Positions 10,161-19,407 of a DNA stretch of 64,000 nucleotides are shown here, piece by piece (the first letter of the stretch is position 1; each line of letters starts with the position of its first letter). Position numbers and translations under genes: made by a program. Source of the stretch: a bacterium HR10 (lineage in GTDB: Bacteria > Acidobacteriota > Blastocatellia > HR10); NCBI GenBank assembly GCA_002923315.1, contig BEHM01000018.1, positions 1-64,000 on the forward strand, read 5' to 3'. Below the pieces are notes generated by a model. That model saw only the letters and a program-made list of their open reading frames with translations, was not told the DNA's origin and made no database searches.

Positions 10161-11294
10161 TTACTCCCGCGTGATGAATTCTCGTTCCAGGGCCTGAAGC
10201 GTCTCCACGATGCCCGTGTACGCCAGCTCCGTATGGGAGGCCATCGTCGGTCCGATGAAGCCCTGACGTCGCCACTCGTCGGCCTTGGCCTGAACCTTCA
10301 AGCGCGTCTGGTCCCAGACGGGCCCGCCGAACATATCCACACATTCCTCGGCGAAACGCCCCTCCGCATCCATGGAGAAGGCCAGGCAGGAGACGATGGG
10401 CAGGCAGAATGGTCCGGTCACCGGTGTATTGATGGGCACGGGCATGAGGGGCATCACGTGCGATCCCCGGGCATCGCCGGCGACGAAGTGTCCGAGCAGG
10501 AAGGGCTCGACGATCTCCTCAGGAGCCGGAAAGATGCCTTGCGTGCGGACGATCGCCACCGGATCGTCCTTGCCCGTGTATCGGCCAGCGATATTGTGCA
10601 AGCGCGTGGCCGAGACCGCCACGATCTGCTCATCGGGTTTGTAGCGCGAATGAATCGCCTCGACGGCGAACCGATCCGGGTTCTGCAAGAGCGTGGCCAC
10701 GTCCCAGATGCGTTCGGGGACATCGAGCCGGATGATCCGATCCCGATCCTTGGCGTCCATGTCAATGATCGTGAAGGTGAATCCCTGATGCATCTTGGGA
10801 TTGAGGAGCAATCCCCCGTTGTGCATAGGATCGCAGAAGGCGGCGTAGAGGGGGTAATTGTACGCGCCCGGACTGCACTTGTCGGCGGCGAAGATGAGGA
10901 ACGCTTCCGCCGGACGATCCTTGCTCTGCGGATCCCGCTCGAACTCGATCTCGGCGACAGCCGGACCCGCCCCGCGAATATTCCCCGAGGGCGCATCCAC
11001 CAGGAGGTCTTGTCCAGCGCCGTAGAGCCCTTGTTTGCGCGCGACTTCGGTCGCCGCCAGGAAGCATTCCCAGGCGAAGCGATGCACGGCTGGTGCTCCC
11101 ACCCCATGCGTGTGGCTCATGATGAGGGCGATGTCATCGCCCGTGAACGTGACCAGCCCGTCAATGAGCAGACCTTTGGCGGAGCACGCCGATCGCATCA
11201 TCTCCCGAACGGCGTGAAGCATCCGCTCAGAGGGACGCGTATGTCCACCAATAGACCCGACGTCGGCTTTGATGACCGAGAGCGTGACTCTCAT
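10161..11294 (-). CDS. fbp: Fructose-1,6-bisphosphate aldolase/phosphatase, bifunctional archaeal-type
   Basis: MRVTLSVIKADVGSIGGHTRPSE; DDIALIMSHTHGV; GNIRGAGP; DPMHNGGLLLNPKMHQGFTFTIIDM. Confidence 0.93.
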   Translation of the reverse strand: MRVTLSVIKADVGSIGGHTRPSERMLHAVREMMRSACSAKGLLIDGLVTFTGDDIALIMSHTHGVGAPAVHRFAWECFLAATEVARKQGLYGAGQDLLVDAPSGNIRGAGPAVAEIEFERDPQSKDRPAEAFLIFAADKCSPGAYNYPLYAAFCDPMHNGGLLLNPKMHQGFTFTIIDMDAKDRDRIIRLDVPERIWDVATLLQNPDRFAVEAIHSRYKPDEQIVAVSATRLHNIAGRYTGKDDPVAIVRTQGIFPAPEEIVEPFLLGHFVAGDARGSHVMPLMPVPINTPVTGPFCLPIVSCLAFSMDAEGRFAEECVDMFGGPVWDQTRLKVQAKADEWRRQGFIGPTMASHTELAYTGIVETLQALEREFITRE

Positions 11295-11366
11295 GGCCTC
11301 TCCCCTCCCGAAGAACGTTCATCGCCCAATCTCCGGATCCTCATCACGCGTAATCCGGGAGCTGCT

Positions 11367-11375
11367 ATTATAGCA
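11367..11375 (-). promoter_or_regulatory. Extended -10 promoter candidate for fbp
   Basis: Minus strand TGCTATAAT about 75 nt upstream of the ATG; weak -35. Confidence 0.5.
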
Positions 11376-11403
11376 TCGGGGTCCCTGTCGGGGAAACGCG
11401 CGT

Positions 11404-12111
11404 TCATCCTCTGAGCGAGAGCGGATTGAATCGCGTCTGGTCATCGTAGGCATCCAGGCCCTCGACTCGCTTCAGAAAGGCGACGATCGCGTAGGTCGCG
11501 GGCGTCGCGATGGCCTCATAGAGCGACTTCACGAGCCATTGGGTGAGGAAGGCGCGCAGCAGGGCTTGAAGTGGGATCGTCCCGGCGAAGGCGAGCGTCA
11601 GAAACAACCCCGAATCCACGGCTTGGCCGACGAGCGTGGAACCGATCGTGCGCATCCAGAGCCAGCGCCCGCGCGTGACGATCTTCAGCCGGGCGAGCAC
11701 GTAAGCATTGGCGAACTCGCCGAAGAGATAGGCCAGGAACGAGGCCGCGAGCAGACGCGGCGTGTAGCCGAGGATGCGTTCATATGCCGCCTGCCCATCC
11801 CAGAACGGCGCCGGGGGCAGGATCTGCCCGATCCAAATAGCGATGACCGTCAGGAGATTGCAGAAGAAGCCGAGCCAGATGACGCGCCGCGCCTGACGAT
11901 AGCCATAGACCTCCGTGAGGACGTCGCCGAAGATATAGCTGATCGGGAAGACGACGACTCCGGCCGGGACGATCCAGCCGCGAATCTCCACGAGCTTGAC
12001 GCCCGTGATGTTCGCCGCGATCAAGCAGGTGATGAATCCGGCGGTGACGAGGACGAACCAGATCGAGTATCCGCGCCCGACATCGAGGTCAGAGCTTGAA
12101 CCGCTTCTCAT
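11404..12111 (-). CDS. Queuosine precursor transporter (VUT/YhhQ family)
   Basis: ITCLIAANITGVKLVEI; VFPISYIFGDVLTEVYGYRQARRVIWLGF; FLAYLFGEFANAYVLARLK. Confidence 0.92.
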   Translation of the reverse strand: MRSGSSSDLDVGRGYSIWFVLVTAGFITCLIAANITGVKLVEIRGWIVPAGVVVFPISYIFGDVLTEVYGYRQARRVIWLGFFCNLLTVIAIWIGQILPPAPFWDGQAAYERILGYTPRLLAASFLAYLFGEFANAYVLARLKIVTRGRWLWMRTIGSTLVGQAVDSGLFLTLAFAGTIPLQALLRAFLTQWLVKSLYEAIATPATYAIVAFLKRVEGLDAYDDQTRFNPLSLRG

Positions 12112-12328
12112 CCGATTGCCCTCGGGTCAGTTCTCGCAGCAGCTCTTCCGCGCGACGTCGCTCGCGCTCGCGACTCTCGCGGTCCAGCTCGAAGCTCACG
12201 CGAAGATGGTCACCGGCCGTCACCCCCGGCGGCAGATAGCGCATCGGAATGTCGAAGCGGATGCGATCATCCTCGTAGAGGTAGCACACGGCGATGTCAT
12301 CTTCGATCCGATCCACGACCAGCCTCAT
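12089..12328 (-). CDS. DUF3006-like small protein
   Basis: MRLVVDRIEDDIAVCYLYEDDRIRFDIPMRYLPPGVTAGDHLRVSFELD; adjacent to MBL-fold gene as is common for this family. Confidence 0.75.
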   Translation of the reverse strand: MRLVVDRIEDDIAVCYLYEDDRIRFDIPMRYLPPGVTAGDHLRVSFELDRESRERERRRAEELLRELTRGQSDEKRFKL

Positions 12329-12361
12329 ACGCCTGCTCCTTCACCGCATTCTGCCCCGGCT

Positions 12362-13450
12362 TCACCGGAGAACGTTCTCGCGGGGCGAAGCTCTCGGCGC
12401 TTGGCGCGACGATTCCATCGGGAGCGGAGAGCCCGCGCGCCCATTGCGCGGCGCCCAGGGCGAAGGCTCCTCGGCCCGGAAGCGCGGGCGTCGTCCGCGC
12501 CAGAGGTCCTCAGCAGCCACGGCGCGCTCGGTGTGAATCTCATAGCGGTGCCCATCCGTGCGCAGCACGATCTCGCCCTCGAGATCGGTCCGATGCAGCT
12601 CGCGCACCCAGCGGCGCAGCCGGTTGAGCGTCTCCGGCGCCGGATGGCCGTACTCGTTCTCCGCTCCGCAGGAGATGATCGCGACCTCGGGGCGCACGCG
12701 TTCCAGGAAGGCGCGCGTCGTCGAATGGCGCGACCCGTGATGCGCGACCTTGAGCACGCGCGCTTGAAGCGGCGCCGTCGTCCCGTCCTGTTCGAGGAGG
12801 CGTTCTTCGGTCTCTCGCTCGCTATCTCCCGTGAAGAGCATGGAGAACGCGTCGTACTCCAGTCGCACGACGATCGAGTTCGCATTCTCATCGCTGCGCG
12901 TCCCCTGGAGCCGCGTGGGGAAGGGCGCCAGGATCGAGAGCGTCACGCCCGTCCCGATCTCGAATTCCTGCCCCGCCTCGGCGACGGCGAATCGAATCCC
13001 CTTCTCTCGGATCTTCTCCAACATGCGCGTGTACGTGCGCGTCGGATGGGGCTGGCCGCTGTCCAGGAACATGCGGACGGGGACGGCATCGAGCACCGCC
13101 GTCATGCCGCCGATGTGATCCGCATGTGGGTGCGTGGCGATGACCAGATCCAGTTGCGTGACGCCGTATCGCGCGAGCGCCTCGCGCACGCGATCGGCCG
13201 CCTCCGGGGGACCGGCATCAATGAGCACAGCCTTACGCTCCGGGGTGAGGATCAAGAAGCTATCCCCCTGTCCGACGTCGAGCGCGACGACCGTCAATCT
13301 CCCCGTTTCAGGTGGTGGCGGACGCCGCCCGATCTCCAAACGATGGAGCAGGAGGGCAGCGATCAGCAGCAGGACGCCCAGAAGCAGCAACAGGAGCGTT
13401 CGACGAGGGTTTCTCGACGGTGCGGCGCGCGCCCTCGGTCGTCGGGCCAT
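12362..13450 (-). CDS. ComEC/Rec2-related MBL-fold hydrolase with N-terminal TM anchor
   Basis: LTVVALDVGQGDSFLILTPERKAVLIDAGPP; ATHPHADHIGGM; LKVAHHGSRHSTT. Confidence 0.9.
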   Translation of the reverse strand: MARRPRARAAPSRNPRRTLLLLLLGVLLLIAALLLHRLEIGRRPPPPETGRLTVVALDVGQGDSFLILTPERKAVLIDAGPPEAADRVREALARYGVTQLDLVIATHPHADHIGGMTAVLDAVPVRMFLDSGQPHPTRTYTRMLEKIREKGIRFAVAEAGQEFEIGTGVTLSILAPFPTRLQGTRSDENANSIVVRLEYDAFSMLFTGDSERETEERLLEQDGTTAPLQARVLKVAHHGSRHSTTRAFLERVRPEVAIISCGAENEYGHPAPETLNRLRRWVRELHRTDLEGEIVLRTDGHRYEIHTERAVAAEDLWRGRRPRFRAEEPSPWAPRNGRAGSPLPMESSRQAPRASPRENVLR

Positions 13451-13456
13451 ATGCGC

Positions 13457-14899
13457 TCAGCGCTCCGGTGTCAGGACGGGGCTGGCTGTCGCCGACTGGC
13501 CCACGCACCGGATGCGACGCGGTTGGTATTCGGGATCAATTTCGGTCGGGTAGCGGCCCGTATAGCAGGCGGTGCAATAGCGGGTATCTTCCGGATCGCC
13601 GCACGCGCGCAGCAGCGACTCGTAGCTCAAGTATCCGAGGCTCTCGGCGCCGAGGAAGCGGCGGATCTCCTCGACGGACATTCGCGCGGCGATCAGCTCG
13701 TCCGCGCGCGGCGTGTCGATCCCGTAATAACAGGGGGCGATCGTCGGCGGGCAACTGATGCGCACGTGAATCTCGCGCGCGCCCGCCGCGCGGATCATCT
13801 GCACGATCTCGCGACTCGTCGTCCCGCGCACGATCGAATCGTCCACGAGCACGACGCGGCGATCGTCCAGCAGCTCACGCACGGGATTGAGTTTGACCTT
13901 CACCCTCAGGTTTCGGATCGCGGCTCGCGGCTCGATGAACGTGCGCCCGACATAGTGGTTGCGCACCAGGCCGAAGACCAGGGGGATCCCCGATTCCATC
14001 GAGTAACCGATAGCGGCCGCCACTCCGGAATCGGGGACCGGGACGACGACGTCCGCCGAGGCCGGATGTTCGCGCGCCAGCAGTCGCCCCAGCAGGTAGC
14101 GGGACTGACTCACGGGCCGACCGAAGACGATGCTGTCCGGGCGCGAGAAGTAGACGTGCTCGAAGATGCATTGCGTCGGACGCCGTCGCGGAAAAGGGAA
14201 GAGCGAGCGCCGGCCTGTCGCATCTACGACGATCATCTCGCCCGGTTCCACGTCGCGCACCAGTGTGGCCCCGATCAGGTCGAAGGCGCAGCTCTCCGAG
14301 GCGAAGACCGTCGCCCCATCGAGGGTCCCCAACAGCAGCGGTCGAAAGCCGCGCGGATCGCGGACGGCGATCAGTGCCTGCGGGGTCGCAAAGAGCATCG
14401 AGTAAGCGCCCTCCAATCGGCTGAGCGCTTCGACGATCGCTCCCAAGAGATCGCGCGCGCGCGAACGCGCGATGAGATGGAGCACGACCTCCGTGTCGCT
14501 CGTGGATTGGAAGATCGCGCCCTCGCGCTCCAACTCCGCGCGCACGCGCAGCGCTTCGGGCATGTTGCCGTTATGACAGACGGCGATCTGCCCGCCATGA
14601 AAACTGACGACCATCGGTTGCGCCTCGCGCAGGCTCACGTCCCCGGTCGTCGAATATCGCACGTGGCCGATGGCCGATCGGCCCGGCAGCGCGGCGAAGG
14701 TCTCCTCGCGGAAGACATCGCTCACGTATCCCATCCCCCGAACCACATGCAGGCGCTCTCCGTCGGAGGTCGCGATGCCGGCCGATTCCTGCCCGCGATG
14801 TTGCAGGGCGTAGAGGCCGTAATAGGTCAGGCGAGCCGCTTCCTCATGGTCGAAGATCCCGAAGACGCCGCACTCTTCGCGGAACTTGTCCTCGCTCAT
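13457..14899 (-). CDS. purF: Amidophosphoribosyltransferase
   Basis: ECGVFGIFDHEEAARLTYYGLYALQHRGQESAGIA; VVLVDDSIVRGTTSREIVQMIR. Confidence 0.98.
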   Translation of the reverse strand: MSEDKFREECGVFGIFDHEEAARLTYYGLYALQHRGQESAGIATSDGERLHVVRGMGYVSDVFREETFAALPGRSAIGHVRYSTTGDVSLREAQPMVVSFHGGQIAVCHNGNMPEALRVRAELEREGAIFQSTSDTEVVLHLIARSRARDLLGAIVEALSRLEGAYSMLFATPQALIAVRDPRGFRPLLLGTLDGATVFASESCAFDLIGATLVRDVEPGEMIVVDATGRRSLFPFPRRRPTQCIFEHVYFSRPDSIVFGRPVSQSRYLLGRLLAREHPASADVVVPVPDSGVAAAIGYSMESGIPLVFGLVRNHYVGRTFIEPRAAIRNLRVKVKLNPVRELLDDRRVVLVDDSIVRGTTSREIVQMIRAAGAREIHVRISCPPTIAPCYYGIDTPRADELIAARMSVEEIRRFLGAESLGYLSYESLLRACGDPEDTRYCTACYTGRYPTEIDPEYQPRRIRCVGQSATASPVLTPER

Positions 14900-14923
14900 G
14901 GCCGACCGCCTCTCAACGCCTTG

Positions 14924-14952
14924 CTTTTATTACACGTGCTCGGAAAAGTCAA
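14924..14952 (-). promoter_or_regulatory. Candidate sigma70 promoter of purF
   Basis: Minus strand TTGACT (14947-14952), 17-nt spacer, TAAAAG (14924-14929), 25 nt before start codon. Confidence 0.45.
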
Positions 14953-15030
14953 TGGTGCAGCTCACACAAGAGCTATTTCGGACGCGCATCCAGCGCGACA
15001 CCCCGCGATCCACGAGGACGTCGCGAGCGT

Positions 15031-16221
15031 TCACGATTCCGGCGATTCCGCGCCTCGCAGGGCGGCGATCACCTCGCGAGCCCGCGCGCGCGCCCACGCA
15101 TCGGCCTGCAGCACCTCCTCGATCGTGCGCGGCTCCTGCGGCTCGTGTTCGCGCATCACGCGTTCGATCACCGTGGCGATGGCCGGGAAGGGGAGGCGAT
15201 GCTCCAGGAAGGCCTGTACGGCGATCTCGTTCGCGGCGTTGAGGACGGCGGGCATCGTCCCTCCTCGCCGCAGCGCCTCGTAGGCCAGGCGCACGCAGGG
15301 GAAGCGCTCGAAGTCCGGCGGGTGGAATTCCAGATGCCAGGCCGAGGAGAGATCGAATCGAGGCAGCGGCGTCGGTCGCCGATCCGGGTAGGTGAGCGCA
15401 TACTGGATGGCATACCGCATGTCGGTCGGTCCCAATTGCGCGAGGATGGAGCCGTCCACCAATTCGATCATCGAATGCACGATGGATTGCGGGTGGATGA
15501 GAATATCAATCTGCTCCGGCGCGAAGCCGAACAGCCAATGCGCCTCGATGACCTCCAACCCTTTGTTCATGAGCGTCGCCGAATCAATGGTGATCTTCGG
15601 CCCCATGCGCCAAGTGGGATGCTGCAGCGCTTGCTCGGGCGTGACGCGCGGGAGTTCGGTCGCCGGGAGCGTCCGAAAAGGCCCCCCAGAGGCCGTCAGG
15701 ATCAGCCGCGCGACATCGCGGCGTCGAACCCCTTGCAGGCATTGGTGCAGGGCGTTGTGCTCGCTGTCCACGGGCAGAATTTCGGCGCCGCTGGTGGCCG
15801 CTTGCGCGGTCATCAAGCGACCGGCCATCACGAGCGTCTCCTTGTTGGCCAGAGCCACGCGTTTGCCCTGCTCCAGAGCCCGATAGGTGGGCAGAAGGCC
15901 CACGGCGCCGACAGTCGCCACGAGCACGATGTCCACATCCGGCTGGGTCGCGACGGCGACAAGCCCTTCCGGTCCATGAAGGATCTGCGGGCGCTGGGAC
16001 GCACCCCGCCGATCGAGCTCGGCGTCCAACTCGGCCGCGGCTTCCGCCGTCGCCACCGAGACGAGACGAGGCGAGAATCGAACGATCTGATCGGCGAGCC
16101 GCGCGACATTCCGGCTCGCGGCCAATCCGATCACGCGGAAGCCCTCCAGGTGTTCGAGCAGCGCGAGCGCGCTCGTGCCGATCGAACCCGTCGAGCCCAA
16201 GATGGCGATGCGCTTCGTCAC
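15031..16221 (-). CDS. dxr: 1-deoxy-D-xylulose-5-phosphate reductoisomerase
   Basis: RIAILGSTGSIGTSALALLEHL; ALANKETLVMAG; ILPVDSEHNALHQCL; GTG start at 16221. Confidence 0.97.
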   Translation of the reverse strand: MTKRIAILGSTGSIGTSALALLEHLEGFRVIGLAASRNVARLADQIVRFSPRLVSVATAEAAAELDAELDRRGASQRPQILHGPEGLVAVATQPDVDIVLVATVGAVGLLPTYRALEQGKRVALANKETLVMAGRLMTAQAATSGAEILPVDSEHNALHQCLQGVRRRDVARLILTASGGPFRTLPATELPRVTPEQALQHPTWRMGPKITIDSATLMNKGLEVIEAHWLFGFAPEQIDILIHPQSIVHSMIELVDGSILAQLGPTDMRYAIQYALTYPDRRPTPLPRFDLSSAWHLEFHPPDFERFPCVRLAYEALRRGGTMPAVLNAANEIAVQAFLEHRLPFPAIATVIERVMREHEPQEPRTIEEVLQADAWARARAREVIAALRGAESPES

Positions 16222-16291
16222 GCCCTCCCTCGCCGCTTCTGCGGTTTCGCGCCTTCGAGGAGCTCCCTCTGCCACAGGCGATCCGAGCCGA

Positions 16292-17095
16292 TCATGATAG
16301 GAGAAGTCGGCTGTAGATGTAAATGATCGGCGCGTTGAAGAGGATGCTATCGGCGCGGTCCAGAATCCCCCCGTGACCCGGGAGCAGGCGTCCGGCATCT
16401 TTCAGGTTCGATCCGCGTTTGAGCATGGATTCGACCAGATCGCCGATCTGTCCAATCGCGTTCAGGATGAGCGCGAGCCCGATCGCGTGCGCGATCGGCA
16501 ACGCTTCGAAGAACCAGAATTTCCCTCCCAGGGCGGCCAGCACGCTTCCCAGCACCCCCCCCACAGCCCCCTCGACCGTTTTGCCCGGGCTCACACGCGG
16601 CGCCAGTTTGTGGCGCCCGAAGGCGCGCCCCACAAAATAAGCCGCCGTATCGCCTGCGAAGATGATGAAGAAGAAGAGCGAGAGGAGCCGAGCCGCCATC
16701 CTCGCTTCCACGCTCACGCGCAGGAGGATGAGGAACCCCAAGCACACGGCGACGTAGAGGACGCCGGCGACCGTCACGGCGCTCTCAGGCAGCACCCGCT
16801 CGAACCGCTCCGCCGTGAAGAGCGAGAGCGCGAGCGTGAGCGCCAGCAGCAGCAACAGGCCTCCTACGATCAGCAGCGCATTCTGCTGGTAGAATCCGAA
16901 GAGGACGACCAGAGCCGCGGCATATCCGAGCCCGCGATCACTCCGATATCCCGCGCGCTCGGCCAGGGTGTAGAACTCATGCAGGCCGATGAGCGTTCCG
17001 GCGACGACCCACCCGATCAGGTAATGTGGGCTTGAGGCCCATAGGGCGAAAATGAAAAAGGGCAACAGAACGAGAGCCGTGAGCACTCGCGCCAT
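16292..17095 (-). CDS. cdsA: Phosphatidate cytidylyltransferase
   Basis: AGDTAAYFVGRAFGRHKLAPRVSPGKTVEGAVGG; GDLVESMLKRGSNLKDAGRLLPGHGGILDRADSI. Confidence 0.96.
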   Translation of the reverse strand: MARVLTALVLLPFFIFALWASSPHYLIGWVVAGTLIGLHEFYTLAERAGYRSDRGLGYAAALVVLFGFYQQNALLIVGGLLLLLALTLALSLFTAERFERVLPESAVTVAGVLYVAVCLGFLILLRVSVEARMAARLLSLFFFIIFAGDTAAYFVGRAFGRHKLAPRVSPGKTVEGAVGGVLGSVLAALGGKFWFFEALPIAHAIGLALILNAIGQIGDLVESMLKRGSNLKDAGRLLPGHGGILDRADSILFNAPIIYIYSRLLLS

Positions 17096-17143
17096 CGCTC
17101 TTCCTCCTCGCGCCTTCCCATGGGATCTCCGCCAGACGGTGGT

Positions 17144-17956
17144 TCAGGAGAGCGCGGCCGGGGAGCGCTCGACCGCACTGAGCCCTCCATAGCGCCGCTC
17201 GCGTTTCTGATATTCGATCAGGGCCTGAAAGAAATGGGCCGGGCGAAAATCGGGCCAGAGCGTCTCGGTCACATAGAGTTCCGTATAGGCGATCTGCCAG
17301 AGCAAGAAGTTGCTCACGCGCATCTCGCCGCTGGTTCGAATTAAGAGGTCGGGATCGGGCAGATCGGCCGTCTCCAAATATCGCGCGATGAGCGCCTCGG
17401 TGATCGCCTCCGGCGGCAGCCCGCTCTGGCGCGCCTCGCGGTAGAGGCGGCGGAAGGCGTCCACCAACTCCGCGCGCCCGCTGTAGTTGAGCGCGACGAC
17501 CAGTTGCATTCGCCGATTCGCCGCCGTCTCGACCATGGCCCGATGCAGCTCTTCGCGAATCGCCTCCTCCAGCTCCTCCCATCGCCCGATGATGCGCAGA
17601 CGAATGTCATGACGCTTGAGCGTCTCCAACTCTTTGCGGAGGAATTCTCGGAGCAAGCTCATGAGCGCTTCGATCTCCTCCTGCGGCCGCTTCCAGTTCT
17701 CGGTCGAGAAAGCGTAGAGCGTCAACACGGGGATGCCCAAGCGAGCGGCCGTCTCCACGATCCGGCGCGCGGCCTTGGCGCCCGCGCGATGACCGACCAC
17801 GCGCGGCTTCCGCCGTCGCAGCGCCCAGCGCCCATTCCCATCCATGATGATGGCGACGTGTTGGGGGAGACGCTCGGGACGGATCTGCGTGAGGAGGAGC
17901 GCTTCGCGCGAGCCGGGTTTGATGACCCCCTCGAACTGCTTCTGCAGATCCTCCAT
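17144..17956 (-). CDS. uppS: Isoprenyl transferase (undecaprenyl diphosphate synthase)
   Basis: HVAIIMDGNGRWALRRRKPRVVGHRAGAKAARRIVE; TLYAFSTENWKRP; DLLIRTSGEMRVSNFLLWQIAYTELYV. Confidence 0.97.
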   Translation of the reverse strand: MEDLQKQFEGVIKPGSREALLLTQIRPERLPQHVAIIMDGNGRWALRRRKPRVVGHRAGAKAARRIVETAARLGIPVLTLYAFSTENWKRPQEEIEALMSLLREFLRKELETLKRHDIRLRIIGRWEELEEAIREELHRAMVETAANRRMQLVVALNYSGRAELVDAFRRLYREARQSGLPPEAITEALIARYLETADLPDPDLLIRTSGEMRVSNFLLWQIAYTELYVTETLWPDFRPAHFFQALIEYQKRERRYGGLSAVERSPAALS

Positions 17957-18037
17957 CGAATCACCCTGGAGGGCCATCGCGTGGCCCCCGGTGATCTGCG
18001 CGGTGCGCGATCGCTCGCCTCACCGACGGATGCAATC

Positions 18038-18772
18038 TTAGTAACGGACGCGCAGCAGCGTCAAGCCCTTGGCCGGAAAGGTCGGACCGGCCCTTCGCCG
18101 ATCGCGCGCGCGCAGGATGCGCTCCATGTCTGAGGCGCGCCAGCGTCCGCGCCCGATCTCGCAGAGCGTGCCCATGAGCGTGCGCACCATGTAACGGAGG
18201 AACCCATTGGCCGTGATCTCCAGGTGCAGCAGATCCCCCTCGCACCATAAGCGCGCTTCGTGGACGCGTCGCACCGTCGTCTTCCCCGCGCGCTCGCGCG
18301 TGCCGAAGGAGGCGAAATCGTGTTCGCCGATGATCACCTCGAGCGCCTCACGCATGGCCGCCAGATCGAGGGGGAAGGGGAAATGATGCACGTAGCGATA
18401 GAGGAAGGGGCTGAGCACCGGTCCGAGACAGAGGGTGTACCGATATGTCTTCGACACCGCGCTATAGCGGGCGTGAAAATCCGGCGGGACGAATTCCACA
18501 GCCATCACGCGCACGTCCGGCGGGAGATTCGCGTTGAGCGCGCGTTGCCACTCGGCTTCGGACATCTCGCGCGTGAGGAAGACGCTGGCGACCTGCCCGT
18601 GCGCATGCACGCCGCGATCCGTCCGTCCGGCGCCGTGCACGGTCACAGGACGATGCTCCAGACGCGAGAGCACGTCGGTGAGCACGCCCTGGACCGTCCG
18701 CGCCTCAGCCTGAATCTGCCAGCCGTAGAAATCTGTCCCGTCGTACTGCAGGAGGAGCTTCGCGTTTGGCAC
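18038..18772 (-). CDS. truA: tRNA pseudouridine(38-40) synthase
   Basis: LLLQYDGTDFYGWQIQ; VHGAGRTDRGVHAHGQVASVF; GTG start at 18772. Confidence 0.96.
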   Translation of the reverse strand: MPNAKLLLQYDGTDFYGWQIQAEARTVQGVLTDVLSRLEHRPVTVHGAGRTDRGVHAHGQVASVFLTREMSEAEWQRALNANLPPDVRVMAVEFVPPDFHARYSAVSKTYRYTLCLGPVLSPFLYRYVHHFPFPLDLAAMREALEVIIGEHDFASFGTRERAGKTTVRRVHEARLWCEGDLLHLEITANGFLRYMVRTLMGTLCEIGRGRWRASDMERILRARDRRRAGPTFPAKGLTLLRVRY

Positions 18773-18831
18773 ACCCTCCCTCCTTCTGCATCGCGTTTGT
18801 TGGAAGCGCCCGAAGTGGTGTCGTCGTCCCC

Positions 18832-19407
18832 TCAGGCGAGGTAGCGGCTGCCCGGTGTCGTCAACGGCAGACCGGCTGCGCACAAAGGGCATTCATCCGG
18901 CGGATATGTGGGCAGCTCCACCTGCAGCAGGGCGCGCAACGGCACGCCAAAATAGAGCGCTCTGCCGCTGCGGTCAATCAACGCGCCGACGCCGACAACG
19001 CGCCCCCCTGCTGCGCGAACCAGCTCGATCACTTCGCGCGTCGAGCGTCCGGTCGTGATGACGTCTTCGACGACGAGCACGCCTTCGTCAGGAGCGATGG
19101 CGAACCCCCGACGGAGCGTGAATCGCCCCTCTTCGCGCTCGGCGAAGATGGCGCGCGCGTCCAGATGCCGCGCGACCTCATGCGCGACGAGGATGCCGCC
19201 GATGGCCGGAGCGATGACCGTCTGGATCGGTGCATCCGCGAAAGCCTCGGCCAATCGTGCGCCAAGTGCCGTGGCGATCTTCGGATATTGCAGCACGAGC
19301 GCGCACTGGATGTAGCGCGCGCTGTGCAAGCCCGAGGAGAGCCGGAAGTGGCCCTCCAGAAGAGCCCCAGCCTCCCGAAAGAGGCGTCCGATGTCGTCTG
19401 TGCTCAT
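18832..19407 (-). CDS. pyrE: Orotate phosphoribosyltransferase
   Basis: EGHFRLSSGLHSARYIQCALVLQYP; VLVVEDVITTGRSTREVIELVR. Confidence 0.95.
   Translation of the reverse strand: MSTDDIGRLFREAGALLEGHFRLSSGLHSARYIQCALVLQYPKIATALGARLAEAFADAPIQTVIAPAIGGILVAHEVARHLDARAIFAEREEGRFTLRRGFAIAPDEGVLVVEDVITTGRSTREVIELVRAAGGRVVGVGALIDRSGRALYFGVPLRALLQVELPTYPPDECPLCAAGLPLTTPGSRYLA

Noticed and set aside
11996-15283. 1095-aa plus-strand ORF
   Set aside because: Antisense to DUF3006, MBL hydrolase, purF and the end of dxr, all of which are clear genes
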